From Chloroflexota bacterium (GTDB lineage Bacteria > Chloroflexota > Anaerolineae > J036 > Brachytrichaceae): a stretch of 61,762 nt of DNA. Position 1 is the stretch's first letter. Each line of letters opens with the position of its first letter. The notes below the pieces were generated by a model. That model saw only the letters and a program-made list of their open reading frames with translations, was not told the origin of the DNA and ran no database searches. The stretch spans positions 28,232 through 89,993 of the forward strand of contig JAJYKL010000005.1 in the NCBI GenBank assembly GCA_021788625.1, read 5' to 3'. The translations under genes were made by a program, and so were the position numbers. Positions 51,526 through 61,470 of this stretch are shown piece by piece.

Positions 51526-53388
51526 ATGTCACAACCCGTTTCGTCGTCTGTACAGATGCCAGCCTCACTCGATCTGGTGGAGCGCGCAAGAATCGGTATA
51601 AACGGGCTGACGTACACACTGGACCCGGAAGTCGACTTTGAGCCCTACTTCCTGACCTTCTACGCCGCTCGGCCAGCCTATATGGTGCATTGGAGCAGCA
51701 TGGTCTCAGGTGTGTTGCCCAAGTATGTCGGAGCCATGGCGTTATTGCGTTGCATGTGCGGCGCCGACGATCAGAGCGATGGAGAGAGAGGTCTGCTCGA
51801 AGCGGTGGTACGCAACACCTCAGATGATGGTCTGATCTACGATCGCGTAGACCCGCGCCGGCCGTGGAACGTCGGCGTCGGGTATGGCCGCAAGAGTTGG
51901 AACGAGGATTACTCGTGCCTGGCTGGCGATGGTGAGTTAGTGTGCGCAATGGACTGGCATTACCAGCTCAGTGGTGACGAGGAGTGGAAGCGACGTTGCC
52001 AACGTACGGCGGAGCGCATGCTTGAACTAGCGGTGGTGCAGGGTGACTATGCCTGGTACCCCAATGTCGGCTGCGGTAACGACTTCAGCTACCCGCGGCA
52101 TACGGGCTGGGTGCACACCGATGAGCCGCACGGCCCGCAGGAAGGGGGTGAAGGATCCACGGTCTTTTACCTGGCTCTACCGGTGCGTGGGTTCATACGC
52201 TGGTATCAACGCAGCGGTGACGAACGCATGCTGGAGATCAGCCGCAAGATGGTGAACTTTGTCACACTGCCAAAGTTCTGGGGTGGTGCTGTTGAGCTCG
52301 AACCCTCCTACGGCCCCACGCGAGCACACTGGTGGGGACATGTGCATGGCACGTTGAAGGCGTTGCGCGCCTTGCTCGAATACGCCATCGTCGCCGAAGA
52401 CAACCGCGTCAAGTGTTTCGTGCGCGATGGTTACGAATGGGCACGCCACAATCTGGAGCCACGTCTGGGGCTGGACACAGCCCTGGAAGGTTGCGCAACG
52501 GCTGATCTGGTGGCACTGGGCATCCAGTTATCTGATGCTGGTGTTGGCGACTACTGGGATGACGCGGACCATGTTGTCCGCAACTCGTTATGCGAGGCAC
52601 AGGTGACAGACCTGGACGGTCTGCGTCACATCGGCGATGTCAGTCCCGAACGACCACGCGATGCCGCCTGGGGTGCGGCATTCGACTGGCGCTTCTCCAG
52701 CGGCATCCTCCATCAACCTTTGCCCGGACAGGAGACGACCGACCATGTATTGGAGCGTTCGCTGGGCGCGTTTGCTTTCAACTTGCTTGGCGGGCGGCAT
52801 CAATCACCCATGCAGATGCACTGCTGCACAGCCAACGGCAACCAGGCGTTTTACTATGCCTGGGAGGCTGCTGTGCGTGGCAGTGGGGATGGTGCAGTCG
52901 TGAACTTGTGGTACAACCGCCTTTCGCCCTGGCTGGATGTGGAGAGCTACCTGCCCTATGAGGGTAAGCTGGTGCTACGCACCAAAACGGCACGCCATGT
53001 CAGCGTGCGCGTTCCAGCCTGGCTGCGTCGTTCGGGTCTGGTCTGCCGGATCAATGGGAGCGTGGTAGAACAGACGTTCGTGGGAACGTATCTGACGCTG
53101 AACGATCTGCCAGCCAGGGCTGTCATTACATTGAGCTTCCCGCTACAACGCGAAACGGTCACTCTTCTCATTCCCTCCATGAATAGCCGGCAGTATCGCG
53201 GCGTCACGCGTGTTACAGCCACATTTAAGGGTTCCACCTGCATAGGGCTGGACGAACCAGACGAGGAAGTGCACGGCATGCAGCCGGCCTGGGTGCGTCT
53301 GTTTCACCGACCCGACTACCACAAGGATACGGCTCCTCTGCACAGAATCTCCTATCGTGTAGTCGAAAAGCCCATCCAGTGGTATTAG
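51526..53388 (+). CDS. GH127-like glycoside hydrolase (beta-L-arabinofuranosidase type)
   Basis: 620 residues. The (alpha/alpha)6-type repeats include FIRWYQRSGDERMLEISRKM and DGYEWARHNL. EGCATADLVAL carries Glu321 and Cys323 and MHCCTANGNQAFYYAWE carries Cys433-Cys434; this is the Glu-Cys-Cys-Cys zinc-thiolate set of GH127 beta-L-arabinofuranosidases. A C-terminal beta sandwich (VSVRVPAWLRRSGLVCRING) follows. No signal peptide, so likely cytosolic and acting on imported oligosaccharides. A GGGAG Shine-Dalgarno is present. Substrate identity is inferred from family. Confidence 0.82.
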   Translation: MSQPVSSSVQMPASLDLVERARIGINGLTYTLDPEVDFEPYFLTFYAARPAYMVHWSSMVSGVLPKYVGAMALLRCMCGADDQSDGERGLLEAVVRNTSDDGLIYDRVDPRRPWNVGVGYGRKSWNEDYSCLAGDGELVCAMDWHYQLSGDEEWKRRCQRTAERMLELAVVQGDYAWYPNVGCGNDFSYPRHTGWVHTDEPHGPQEGGEGSTVFYLALPVRGFIRWYQRSGDERMLEISRKMVNFVTLPKFWGGAVELEPSYGPTRAHWWGHVHGTLKALRALLEYAIVAEDNRVKCFVRDGYEWARHNLEPRLGLDTALEGCATADLVALGIQLSDAGVGDYWDDADHVVRNSLCEAQVTDLDGLRHIGDVSPERPRDAAWGAAFDWRFSSGILHQPLPGQETTDHVLERSLGAFAFNLLGGRHQSPMQMHCCTANGNQAFYYAWEAAVRGSGDGAVVNLWYNRLSPWLDVESYLPYEGKLVLRTKTARHVSVRVPAWLRRSGLVCRINGSVVEQTFVGTYLTLNDLPARAVITLSFPLQRETVTLLIPSMNSRQYRGVTRVTATFKGSTCIGLDEPDEEVHGMQPAWVRLFHRPDYHKDTAPLHRISYRVVEKPIQWY

Positions 53389-53730
53389 CGTGCCGGACTG
53401 GGAAACAAGGTTTGCTCGTGGCCTTACGGTGCCATGATGGACAGACCTTGAATTGTGACACGCTATAGAGGCACAGTCATGTCCTCTCGATAGCATGCTT
53501 CGTCCATATCGCACGAGGCCAAACCAACCGTACTGGCATCTGAAGTGTCCACTTGGCTCTATGGTTGGTTCATGGAATAGCGATGTATGGCCACGGACGC
53601 ATAGTAGTTGTACATAACGTAAAGTTACAAAAACACTTGACAGGCTTGGAGCGTGCGCTAAACTATATTTGTTGAATGATTGAACAATCATAGAACTAAT
53701 ATCGTTAAGTCGAGAGCTAAGGGGCAGAGA
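53389..53730. other. Upstream region of the P-type ATPase
   Basis: 342 nt, AT-richer than its surroundings near 53600-53680; holds the ATPase promoter and no gene. Confidence 0.6.
53637..53664 (+). promoter_or_regulatory. Candidate promoter of the P-type ATPase
   Basis: TTGACA (53637-53642), a 16-nt gap and TAAACT (53659-53664). The perfect -35 and AT-rich context upstream support it. It gives a leader of about 60 nt. Confidence 0.55.
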
Positions 53731-56310
53731 ATGCAATCTGTTATAGCGGATCAACCCGTTGCGGCACTGAACGAAACAGCGCCAATGGTGGGGTTGAATC
53801 AGCAAGAGGTTATACGGGCACGCGAACAGTTCGGCCGGAACGCCCTGCCTGCGGAAAAGCGCACACCAGTCTGGGTCATCTTCCTGAATCAGTTTAGGAG
53901 CCCGTTGGTGTACATCATCCTGGTGGCTGCGGTGGTCTCGGTGATTGCGGCTGAGTATGGCGATTTTGCCATCATCATGGTGGTCGTTGCCATCGACGCG
54001 GTGTTGGGCTTCGTTCAGGAGTACCAGGCTCAGCGCGCTTACACCGCGTTGAAAGGCTTGCTAAAGCCCACTACCACAGTCATACGCGACGGCCAGCGCA
54101 TTGAGATCGAGATATGGGAGCTGGTGCCCGGCGACCTGGCCGTGCTGAATGCCGGCGAACACGTTGCTGGTGATGGTGAGCTCGTTGAAAGCACCAAGTT
54201 TAGCGTCGACGAGGCAATCCTGACTGGTGAAAGCGAGCCAATCAGCAAATCCACAGACGGAGACCGGGCCAAGGTATACATGGGCACCACCGTCGTCACC
54301 GGGCGCGGTGTGATGCGTGTATCGCGCACGGGCTCTGCGACAGAGCTGGGACAGATCGCCACCAGCCTGCAGGAGCACGTCGAGGAGGACACGCCGTTGC
54401 AGGTGCGCCTCAAGGCGTTCAGCAAGACACTCACCTACATCGTCGTCGCACTCACCCTGACCATCCTGCTCACGGGGTTGGTGCTGGGCCGCCCGTTCCT
54501 CGACATGCTGCGCACCTCCATCATCCTGGCCATCGCGGCAGTGCCGGAAGGCCTGCTGATCGCCGTCACGGTGATCCTGGTGCTGGGGATGCGCAAGATC
54601 TTCAAGCGCAACGGTCTGGTGAAGAAGCTGCTGGCTGTGGAGACGCTCGGGTCGGTGAACGTGATCTGCACCGACAAGACAGGCACGCTGACCGAGGGTC
54701 GCATGCGCGTGACGCGCACCGACCTGGTAGACAGTGAGCGAGCGTTGCAGACGATGGTGTTATGCAACAACCTGGAGGGTCCGGTCGACGTTGCATTATG
54801 GGAGTATGCCTCCGCCCAGATGGCCGGCAGCGGCCATGACAACCGTTCGCCGCAAAACCTGGCAGATAGCTCGCAACGCCTGGCAGAGGAGCTCTTCACC
54901 AGCGAAACGAAATACATGATCACCGGCGTGTGTCTGAACAGCCTGAACGGTAATGCACACAACTACCTGAAAGGTGCGCCAGAGATCGTATTGAGGATGT
55001 GTACGGTGGCCGAGTCGCAGCGGCAGCGCATCCTGGCAATGGTTGACGAGTGGGCTGATGACGGCCTGCGCCTGCTCGGCCTGGCCTATCGCCCCCTGGG
55101 CCGGCTGGACGACCATAACGGCTACATCTGGGCCGGGCTGGTCGGCATGCAGGACCCCGTGCGCGAGGGCGTGGCGGAAGCGGTGCAGGTGGCTCACGAG
55201 GCAGGAATCCAGGTGAAGATGATCACTGGCGACTACCGGCGCACAGCCGAGCATATCGCTCGCGACATTGGGATTACCGGCAGCATAAAAGGTGCCGTTC
55301 TGGGTGATGTTGCCGTTGAGGATGCCGCCACAGATGGCGTAATGGAGGGCGAGGACCTGCAGAAATTGGACGACGATCAGTTCAAGGAGCGCGTGGCGCA
55401 GGCGGCGGTGTTCTCGCGCATCCGCCCGCAAGACAAACTGCGCATCGTCAAAGCACTGCAGGCGGGTGGTGGCATCACAGCCATGATCGGTGACGGCGTC
55501 AACGACGCGCCAGCGCTCAAGCGCGCGAACATCGGTGTGGTGGTGGGCAGCGCCACCGACGTGGCCAGGGAGACGGCCGACCTCATCCTGCTGGACAACA
55601 ACTTCCGAACGGTGGTGGCAGCCGTCGAGGAGGGGCGCGTCATCTTCGAGAACATCCGCAAGGTGGTGGCCTACACACTGTCGAACTCGTTCGCTGAGGT
55701 GCTGACCATCTTCTTCGCCATGATGCTGGGCTGGCCGGCACCGCTGGCTGTGGCGCAGATTCTGTGGATCCACCTGATCTGCGACGGCCCCTCCGACATC
55801 GTGCTGGGCTTTGAATCCAAGGAGGAGGGCGTAATGAGGGAGAAGCCGAAGTCGCTCAAGGAGCCGGTCCTTACGCGCTTGGGGCTCAGCCTCATTGCCA
55901 CCATCAGCACGGTCAGCGCAGTTGCAGCGTTGCTCATTTTCGGACACTACTTCATGGTGCACGGCAACCCAGCCGAAGGTCGCAGCCTGGTGTTTGCCAG
56001 CTTCGCGGTGAACTCGATGATTTACATCTTCGCCTACCGCAGCATGCACCGGCCGCTCGTCAAGATGAACCCGCTGAGCCAGAATAAGCCGCTCGTGCTG
56101 GCGGTGCTGGCGGGTTTGGCGCTGGTGGGCGTCGCGTTCGCATTTCCGGGCATCCGCGACCTGCTGGGTATCGTACCGCTGGCGCTGGATCAGTGGGCGC
56201 TTATCGGCGGCGTCGCCCTGTCGCTGCTGGCTGTAGTCGAGATTGGCAAGTGGCTCAGCAGCCACCTGGTCAACCACAGGCGCGCCGACCTGGGCAGCTA
56301 TTCGGACTGA
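53731..56310 (+). CDS. P2-type cation-transporting ATPase (Ca2+-ATPase-like)
   Basis: 859 residues from the ATG at 53731, which has AAGGGG upstream; the TTG start at 53680 is rejected. Actuator TGES (165-168), M4 AAVPEGLLIAV (PEGL, as in Ca2+/Mn2+ pumps), phosphorylation DKTGT with Asp315, KGAPE in the N domain and GDGVNDAPALKRA hinge. It pumps a divalent cation, probably Ca2+, out of the cytosol at ATP's expense. The last ~200 residues hold four to six membrane spans. Ion specificity is inferred from PEGL and general layout. Confidence 0.93.
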   Translation: MQSVIADQPVAALNETAPMVGLNQQEVIRAREQFGRNALPAEKRTPVWVIFLNQFRSPLVYIILVAAVVSVIAAEYGDFAIIMVVVAIDAVLGFVQEYQAQRAYTALKGLLKPTTTVIRDGQRIEIEIWELVPGDLAVLNAGEHVAGDGELVESTKFSVDEAILTGESEPISKSTDGDRAKVYMGTTVVTGRGVMRVSRTGSATELGQIATSLQEHVEEDTPLQVRLKAFSKTLTYIVVALTLTILLTGLVLGRPFLDMLRTSIILAIAAVPEGLLIAVTVILVLGMRKIFKRNGLVKKLLAVETLGSVNVICTDKTGTLTEGRMRVTRTDLVDSERALQTMVLCNNLEGPVDVALWEYASAQMAGSGHDNRSPQNLADSSQRLAEELFTSETKYMITGVCLNSLNGNAHNYLKGAPEIVLRMCTVAESQRQRILAMVDEWADDGLRLLGLAYRPLGRLDDHNGYIWAGLVGMQDPVREGVAEAVQVAHEAGIQVKMITGDYRRTAEHIARDIGITGSIKGAVLGDVAVEDAATDGVMEGEDLQKLDDDQFKERVAQAAVFSRIRPQDKLRIVKALQAGGGITAMIGDGVNDAPALKRANIGVVVGSATDVARETADLILLDNNFRTVVAAVEEGRVIFENIRKVVAYTLSNSFAEVLTIFFAMMLGWPAPLAVAQILWIHLICDGPSDIVLGFESKEEGVMREKPKSLKEPVLTRLGLSLIATISTVSAVAALLIFGHYFMVHGNPAEGRSLVFASFAVNSMIYIFAYRSMHRPLVKMNPLSQNKPLVLAVLAGLALVGVAFAFPGIRDLLGIVPLALDQWALIGGVALSLLAVVEIGKWLSSHLVNHRRADLGSYSD

Positions 56311-56311
56311 C

Positions 56312-56887
56312 ATCTCTGCCAACAAGCGCGCAGCGTGTGGTGCGTGGCACTTCGGTCAGGTCTATCCCGCGTATGCCGGTCTGTGCGCGGAGATATGGCT
56401 GCCCCTGCCGCTCGCGCCGCTAGCGCCTTCACCTACAGCCCGTGCCCTCTTGCTGGCGGCCGGCGGTGTGATCTACTTCGCAGGCCTGACGTTGATGCTT
56501 TAAGGCCGGCTGGCGCTGGGGCACATCTATAACGCCTCGCACAGCTTTGACGTGCAGGTGTACGCGGACCACCGCCTGGTCACGGACGGGTCGTCCGCCA
56601 TCATGCGGCATCCGATGTACCTCAGCTTCCTGGTCACTAGGCTGGGCTGCGTGCTGCACTATCGCACCAGGACGCTTGTCTTCCTTGCCGCCAACTTCCT
56701 GGGGCTGCTCGTGCGGTCACGGTGCGAGGAGCTTGCCCTGGCGGACGAGTTCGGCCTGGACTGGCAGGCTTACTGCGAGCGCGTGCCGTTCATTGTGCCG
56801 TTTGTGTCGCGACGGCGACTGTTGCGACTTTGGCTTCAGCCGCACGGGAACGGGAACAGGCACGGGCAACACCTGACAGGTCTCTGA
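56312..56887 (+). pseudogene. Isoprenylcysteine methyltransferase-like protein, broken by one stop codon
   Basis: The same reading frame runs on both sides of an in-frame TAA at 56501-56503. Before it: LLLAAGGVIYFAGLTLML; after it: GRLALGHIYNASHSF, then VYADHRLVTDGSSAIMRHPMYLS, the ICMT/PEMT-family signature (RHPMY), and EELALADEFGLDWQAYCERVPFIVPF. A single nonsense change would separate the halves. No convincing start codon is seen before the first half. The gene may be dead, or the stop may be a sequencing error. The downstream part alone (56552-56887) lacks the first membrane span. Confidence 0.7.
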
Positions 56888-56904
56888 TATCTGCCAGGTG
56901 TGCG

Positions 56905-59454
56905 TTACGCCGTCGTTATTTTTACCGTCTGGAACTGGTACGGCCGCAGCGAGAATAAGAGGGTTTGGCCTTCGAGTGTGCACTGGCCCGTCTGGCGCTC
57001 CAGCAGGTCCACCAGGCTGGCGTGCTGCACCTTGCCGGGGAGGCGCACCCGCACGTTGCAAGGATGCCCCTCGCACTCCAGCACGCGCAAGATGAGCGCC
57101 CCGTCCGTGAAGTCTGAAGGCTTGAGCGCCGTCACGATCACATTCGGCGGCTCCACGTCCAGGAACTCAGCCTCGGACGGCACACCCGCAAGTTGACTGG
57201 ACGAGTGTTCTGTTTCCTCCAGCCGCATAAAAGTGATTGGGTTAAGCATTTCCTCGCCCACACGGTAGGCCTGCGCGGCACGCCAATCGCCGGCGTGCGG
57301 CTGCAGGCGGAAGCGCCACTCGTGGAAGCCGGGGTTCAGGCTCCACAGGTCCGTGTCGCCACAACTGTACTGCGTGCGCAGGAGCGAGGCCTGTAGCTCG
57401 GGTCCGTCGATCCACCAGCAGGTGGAGCGCGTGCCCAGCGTGACACCGTGGGAGGCGTACCCCACGTCCAGCCAGCCGATCACCTCGCGGAAGTGCAGGC
57501 GGTCATCGCGGGCCAGCATGTCGGCAAACCCTTCCGCCTGGCCGAGCACTGCATCGTCCACGGCGTTGGCGCCGCCAGCGGCGACGGCGTGGAGCATGTC
57601 GGGCCAGCGCATCGCGTAGAACGGCACGCCGTACCAGGTATTGGCATAGTCCGGCCGGGCGAAGGGGAAGCGCAGCCGCAGGTGCTCGCCGCGCTTCCCC
57701 CACCACCACACGCGCAAGGCCACGTCCAGCCGGCGTACGGCGTTGTTGGCGGTGTACTCCTTCTCGACGACGCTGTTCAGGAACACGCCTGACAGGGTGA
57801 TGCGCGAGAACACGTCGCCCTCGACGGCGTGCACGAGGCGATAGCCGGCGCCCGCGTCGCTCTCCACCTCGCCGGTGAAGCCGTAACGCACGTCCACGCC
57901 GGGGTCCTTGTACGAGAGCAACTCGCCCAGCCCGCGCCCGTCGCCAGCAGCGCCTGCATCGAGCAGGTCGCGCCTGAGCGCGCGGTCGTACAGGCGGGTG
58001 ACCTGCCCCGTCGCCACGTCCACATCGGCTTCCAGGTGCTCGGAAGACAGGTGCGTCCCGGTCAACGTGTGGGTGGAGTGCGCCTGACCGCGCACGAGCG
58101 TACAGGTTTTCGCGGCGAACGGCGGAAGCTGCCGCGCCCCCACAGCCAGTCCACCTTCCACCGGCTGGGCTGGCAGCTCGCGCCCATCCGGCGCCACCAC
58201 CCGCAGCACCTCCGGTTCGGCATCCGGTATGGTCAGCACCTCGTCGCGCGCCCACGAGACGGGGTTGAAGAGCACCAAGCGCTCGCTTGTGGCTGGCATG
58301 GCCAGCCGGCGCAAGCCTTGCTCTGTGCGCAGGGCCACCTCCTGTAGGGCGTGCGTGCGCCAGGTCTCCTTGTCCCAGTTGGACTGCGCGCCGTGCCGGC
58401 CGGCGTAGTTGTGGTCCTGGCACAGCAGCTCGTAGCGCCACAACTCGCGCAGCTCCTGGCCTGGCAGAATATGCTGGCCGAAGATATCCTTGTCGATGCC
58501 CCGCTGCAGCTTCCAGTAGTCGCTGGTTGAAGTGGAGACGGACGCGCCTCTTCCACCGGTCAGTGCGCCCTGCCCCATCAGAAACGCGAGGGCGGTGACC
58601 TTCTCCAGTGTTAGCAGCGCGTGCTCCAACTCGGCACTCTGCCGCATGACCGTCACGAACGCCGAAGCGGGGCTGCCCCAACCGAAGGGCATCTCGCCAG
58701 TTAGTTTCGGCAGGGGTTGCTCGCACACGCGGTCGATCACACGGCCTGGCGAGGTGAAGCGCAAGTCCACTTCGGGATGAGCCTGGCGTACCTCGTGCGC
58801 CACGTCCAACACGCGGTCGTCGGCGTCCTGCAAGTCGGTGAAGCCGCCACGCACGAGAAACAGGCCGGGCAGGTCCGTCTTCTGCAGCACGCGCTCGTAG
58901 TCTTGCACGCTCTTCTCGCCATAGCCGAACAGGTTGCAGTAGACGATCGACGAGCCGTCGGGGGCCTCCCAGCGATACACGCTGCCGATGCCCCGCGCGT
59001 GCAGGTAGGCCCGGATGCCCGCCTGGGCGTAGATCTGCGGTACCTGCGGTGAGAGTCCGGGCAGGTCGGGGTGTGCGGCGGTGCGCGCTCGGCCTGGCGC
59101 ACCTTCACCGAAGGTTTCGTCCAGCCAGCGATTGCCCTCGACGGCGTGGCGGATGATGGACTCGCCGCCGTGCAGGTGCTCGATGCGGTCCACGAAGCAG
59201 GCGCCGATCTCCAGGCGGCCCTCATCCATGAAGCGCAGCATGCGAGAGCGGTCCTCCGGGTGATGGCGCAGGTGGTAATCGGCGAAGATGGTGGTCTCGA
59301 TGTAATAGCAGTACTCGGGGTGCTGCTCCATCAGGTCCAGGGCATGGCGCTGGATCTGCGTACCACGCTCCAGGCATTCGGTGTGCGTGCCCATCCAGAA
59401 CAGGTCGCAGTGTGTACCGAGTGTGACAAAGAGGGTAGCGGGTGAGTTGGGCAT
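56905..59454 (-). CDS. GH38-family alpha-mannosidase-like protein
   Basis: 849 residues. The N-terminal domain opens with VTLGTHCDLFWMGTH (zinc ligands of the HxD type), then IETTIFADYHLRHHPE and GRLEIGACFVDRIEHLHGGESIIRHAV; AHPDLPGLSPQVPQIYAQAGI carries the Asp nucleophile position. A mid-domain and C-terminal beta domains (TGTHLSSEHLEADVDVATGQVTRLYD) complete the GH38 pattern. It should release mannose from alpha-mannosides in the cytosol. GGAGAGGG precedes the ATG. Its DNA is notably more GC-rich than its neighbours (a 407-codon antisense open frame lies within it), suggesting different codon use or transfer. Confidence 0.85.
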   Translation of the reverse strand: MPNSPATLFVTLGTHCDLFWMGTHTECLERGTQIQRHALDLMEQHPEYCYYIETTIFADYHLRHHPEDRSRMLRFMDEGRLEIGACFVDRIEHLHGGESIIRHAVEGNRWLDETFGEGAPGRARTAAHPDLPGLSPQVPQIYAQAGIRAYLHARGIGSVYRWEAPDGSSIVYCNLFGYGEKSVQDYERVLQKTDLPGLFLVRGGFTDLQDADDRVLDVAHEVRQAHPEVDLRFTSPGRVIDRVCEQPLPKLTGEMPFGWGSPASAFVTVMRQSAELEHALLTLEKVTALAFLMGQGALTGGRGASVSTSTSDYWKLQRGIDKDIFGQHILPGQELRELWRYELLCQDHNYAGRHGAQSNWDKETWRTHALQEVALRTEQGLRRLAMPATSERLVLFNPVSWARDEVLTIPDAEPEVLRVVAPDGRELPAQPVEGGLAVGARQLPPFAAKTCTLVRGQAHSTHTLTGTHLSSEHLEADVDVATGQVTRLYDRALRRDLLDAGAAGDGRGLGELLSYKDPGVDVRYGFTGEVESDAGAGYRLVHAVEGDVFSRITLSGVFLNSVVEKEYTANNAVRRLDVALRVWWWGKRGEHLRLRFPFARPDYANTWYGVPFYAMRWPDMLHAVAAGGANAVDDAVLGQAEGFADMLARDDRLHFREVIGWLDVGYASHGVTLGTRSTCWWIDGPELQASLLRTQYSCGDTDLWSLNPGFHEWRFRLQPHAGDWRAAQAYRVGEEMLNPITFMRLEETEHSSSQLAGVPSEAEFLDVEPPNVIVTALKPSDFTDGALILRVLECEGHPCNVRVRLPGKVQHASLVDLLERQTGQCTLEGQTLLFSLRPYQFQTVKITTA

Positions 59455-59815
59455 GGAGCCCTCTCCAATATCTCAAAATGCTATCAGAAGTAATCCAACC
59501 ATTGCATCCGGCACGGGACCACGACCGGCAGGTCGCCATAGCCTGGATCTCTCTCCAACAGCGTGCTTCGGAGAGACCGCCGGCCTACCTGTGACTGAAT
59601 GGAAAAGTAACACCCCTGGTCACAGTCTGGCACACCTTGGCGACACGACTGGTCCATCCGTGCAAGACCTGATGGTAGTGGGTGTTTGCTATGGCCCGCG
59701 CCGCACCAGCGCAGTCGTATCGCAGGCGTGCAAGATGATAAAGCGCGGGCACAGGTTAACACACTTAGCATCTGCTGGAACGTGCGAAGCAGTACCGCTT
59801 TCAAGGACGTACCAC
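59455..59815. other. Gene-poor region between GH38 and DUF3592 genes
   Basis: 361 nt. I see no gene, promoter or strong hairpin beyond the GH38 Shine-Dalgarno near 59460. Confidence 0.5.
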
Positions 59816-60769
59816 TCACTTTACCTTCTGTACGTCGCGTCCGCCTGATACAGCGTACCAGCCGTCACCCAGCGCGCCACTGTCGCGCGACCACACCTCC
59901 CCAAGTTCCTTGGGATAACACTCCTTGGGCTCGGCCCCCTCTACATAACCAACACCGTCGTAGGTGACAAAGTAATACTTTCCCAGATCCCGGATCTCGC
60001 TCTTCAACCAGACGTAGGTGTAGAAGTGATTGCTGTCGCAGTAGCCATAGTCGATCCACTTGTACATCTCCAGGTCGGACTCAGGCGGCAACACGTGGTG
60101 CATCATCTTGTCCTGCACCTTCCTCCATTCCACCTCGCGAGCCGCGAGTGCCTGTTGTATCGGGCCCAGCGCAGCGATGTCCGCCTGCCGCGTCGCGCTG
60201 GCGGACTGGGCTGTGGCGGTTGCCCGTACACTATCCGGAGTCGCCAGCCATTGCTGCATCTGTGCAGTGGCGGTTGCCGCTACCTGGCTGTCGTGTATGG
60301 TCAAACCGACGAACAGCCCTGCACCAAGGATCGCCGTCAACACTCCACCCACCATCGCCAGAATGCTGTTTAGGTGCCACATCCATGCGGTATACAGCTC
60401 GCGCGCTCCCGACTCGATGCGCACGGTTTCAGGATGGTCTGGCAAGTAGCGGACGGTAAGGAGGTCCCCCACATGCAGGTGCATGTAGTCGCTGGCATAA
60501 ATGGCATCTTCCGACATGAGCGACATCATCGTCCCGTCAGGTGATGCCGCACTGTACTGGTAGGTCACGTACCAGCGACTCGTTTGCGTGGCCAACCTGT
60601 TCTCTATGCGGCGGTCCATCACCTTCGCCTGGGCAGTGACTCCATGCTGCTGCAGGTCATACTCGACCTGCCTCAGTATCGCCGCCTTTCTCAGCCAGAG
60701 ACGGCTAAACCACAGTATGACCACAGCTCCGCCGCCCAGGACCAACATTGGAAATAAATTGATGAGCAT
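59816..60769 (-). CDS. DUF3592-type membrane protein
   Basis: 317 residues. A membrane span (LVLGGGAVVILWFSRLWL), then VTAQAKVMDRRIENRL and RWYVTYQYSA (DUF3592 beta domain), a second span (ILAMVGGVLTAILGAGLFVGLTI), a helical linker with TATAQSASATRQ, and a soluble C-terminal domain (YGYCDSNHFYTYVWLKSE) seen from ~240. Function unknown. It overlaps the next upstream gene by 79 nt out of frame, so the two form one transcript. Confidence 0.75.
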   Translation of the reverse strand: MLINLFPMLVLGGGAVVILWFSRLWLRKAAILRQVEYDLQQHGVTAQAKVMDRRIENRLATQTSRWYVTYQYSAASPDGTMMSLMSEDAIYASDYMHLHVGDLLTVRYLPDHPETVRIESGARELYTAWMWHLNSILAMVGGVLTAILGAGLFVGLTIHDSQVAATATAQMQQWLATPDSVRATATAQSASATRQADIAALGPIQQALAAREVEWRKVQDKMMHHVLPPESDLEMYKWIDYGYCDSNHFYTYVWLKSEIRDLGKYYFVTYDGVGYVEGAEPKECYPKELGEVWSRDSGALGDGWYAVSGGRDVQKVK

Positions 60770-61323
60770 GCCGCCTCCGGTGAGTTACTTCGAACGTGAT
60801 GGCGCAGCCGCGCCGTCACCTTCAGCATGTAGTTGGACGGTTGCGCGGGGATGACGGCGATGACGGCGTGCCAGTCGCCCTGCACCACCCTGTCCGACAG
60901 CACCGACCAGTCTCCAGGCGCGCAACCGTCCGCCTTGTCCGTGCCCGGCACGAAGGCATATCCGAGGATTGCCCACGTCTCGTCGCCGGTACTTCCAGTG
61001 TTAATCACGTTAAAGGCGAACAGGTAGAAGCGCTGACTGGTGGTGGCCCCGCCGTTTCCGTAGTACACCTCGCACACATCGGTTTCGTGGTCGAATCCGA
61101 CGTCGACCGTACTCAGGCGCACGGGTGCGCAGGTCGCGATAGCTTGCCATTCCTGGACACGCTTATCCAGTACGGCGCGGATCTCCACCAAGGCGATCTC
61201 AGCATTGGCGGTGCTGGCCCTCAGGGTAAAGCGCGTCAACTGACGCCAGTTGATCCACACCGCTACCCCGCCCAACGCGAGTAGCGGCAATGAACCGAGC
61301 AGATTAAGAACGCCGACGCTCAT
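60691..61323 (-). CDS. Unknown membrane-anchored protein with out-of-frame 3' overlap
   Basis: 210 residues. One N-terminal span (LGSLPLLALGGVAVWINW), then a beta-type soluble part (RLSTVDVGFDHETDVCEVYYG; VINTGSTGDETWAILGYAFV). GAGAGGT gives the Shine-Dalgarno. The last ~35 residues (NSPEAACSSIYFQCW...) lie over the start of the downstream gene and look like read-through, so the native stop may have been lost by frameshift. Family not recognised. Confidence 0.6.
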   Translation of the reverse strand: MSVGVLNLLGSLPLLALGGVAVWINWRQLTRFTLRASTANAEIALVEIRAVLDKRVQEWQAIATCAPVRLSTVDVGFDHETDVCEVYYGNGGATTSQRFYLFAFNVINTGSTGDETWAILGYAFVPGTDKADGCAPGDWSVLSDRVVQGDWHAVIAVIPAQPSNYMLKVTARLRHHVRSNSPEAACSSIYFQCWSWAAELWSYCGLAVSG

Positions 61324-61470
61324 CGTGCCATACCTCTCAGGGGATGGTGTCTTCCGACAATGAACCCGCCCGTGCCCATATATGCTAACCTAAAATGGTC
61401 GATGCAGGATGGCCGGGTTGCGAACGCGACTACAATCAAAAACTGTAGGGCAGACAGGAGGCTTTAAGGC

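Noticed and set aside
54796-56325. 509-codon antisense frame over the P-type ATPase
   Set aside because: Composition and His/Gln-rich translation are typical of an antisense shadow; the sense frame has full ATPase motifs.
57503-58726. 407-codon minus-strand frame inside the GH38 gene
   Set aside because: It is a second frame of the same strand as the mannosidase, Arg/Ala/Gly-rich without domains, and a product of high GC.
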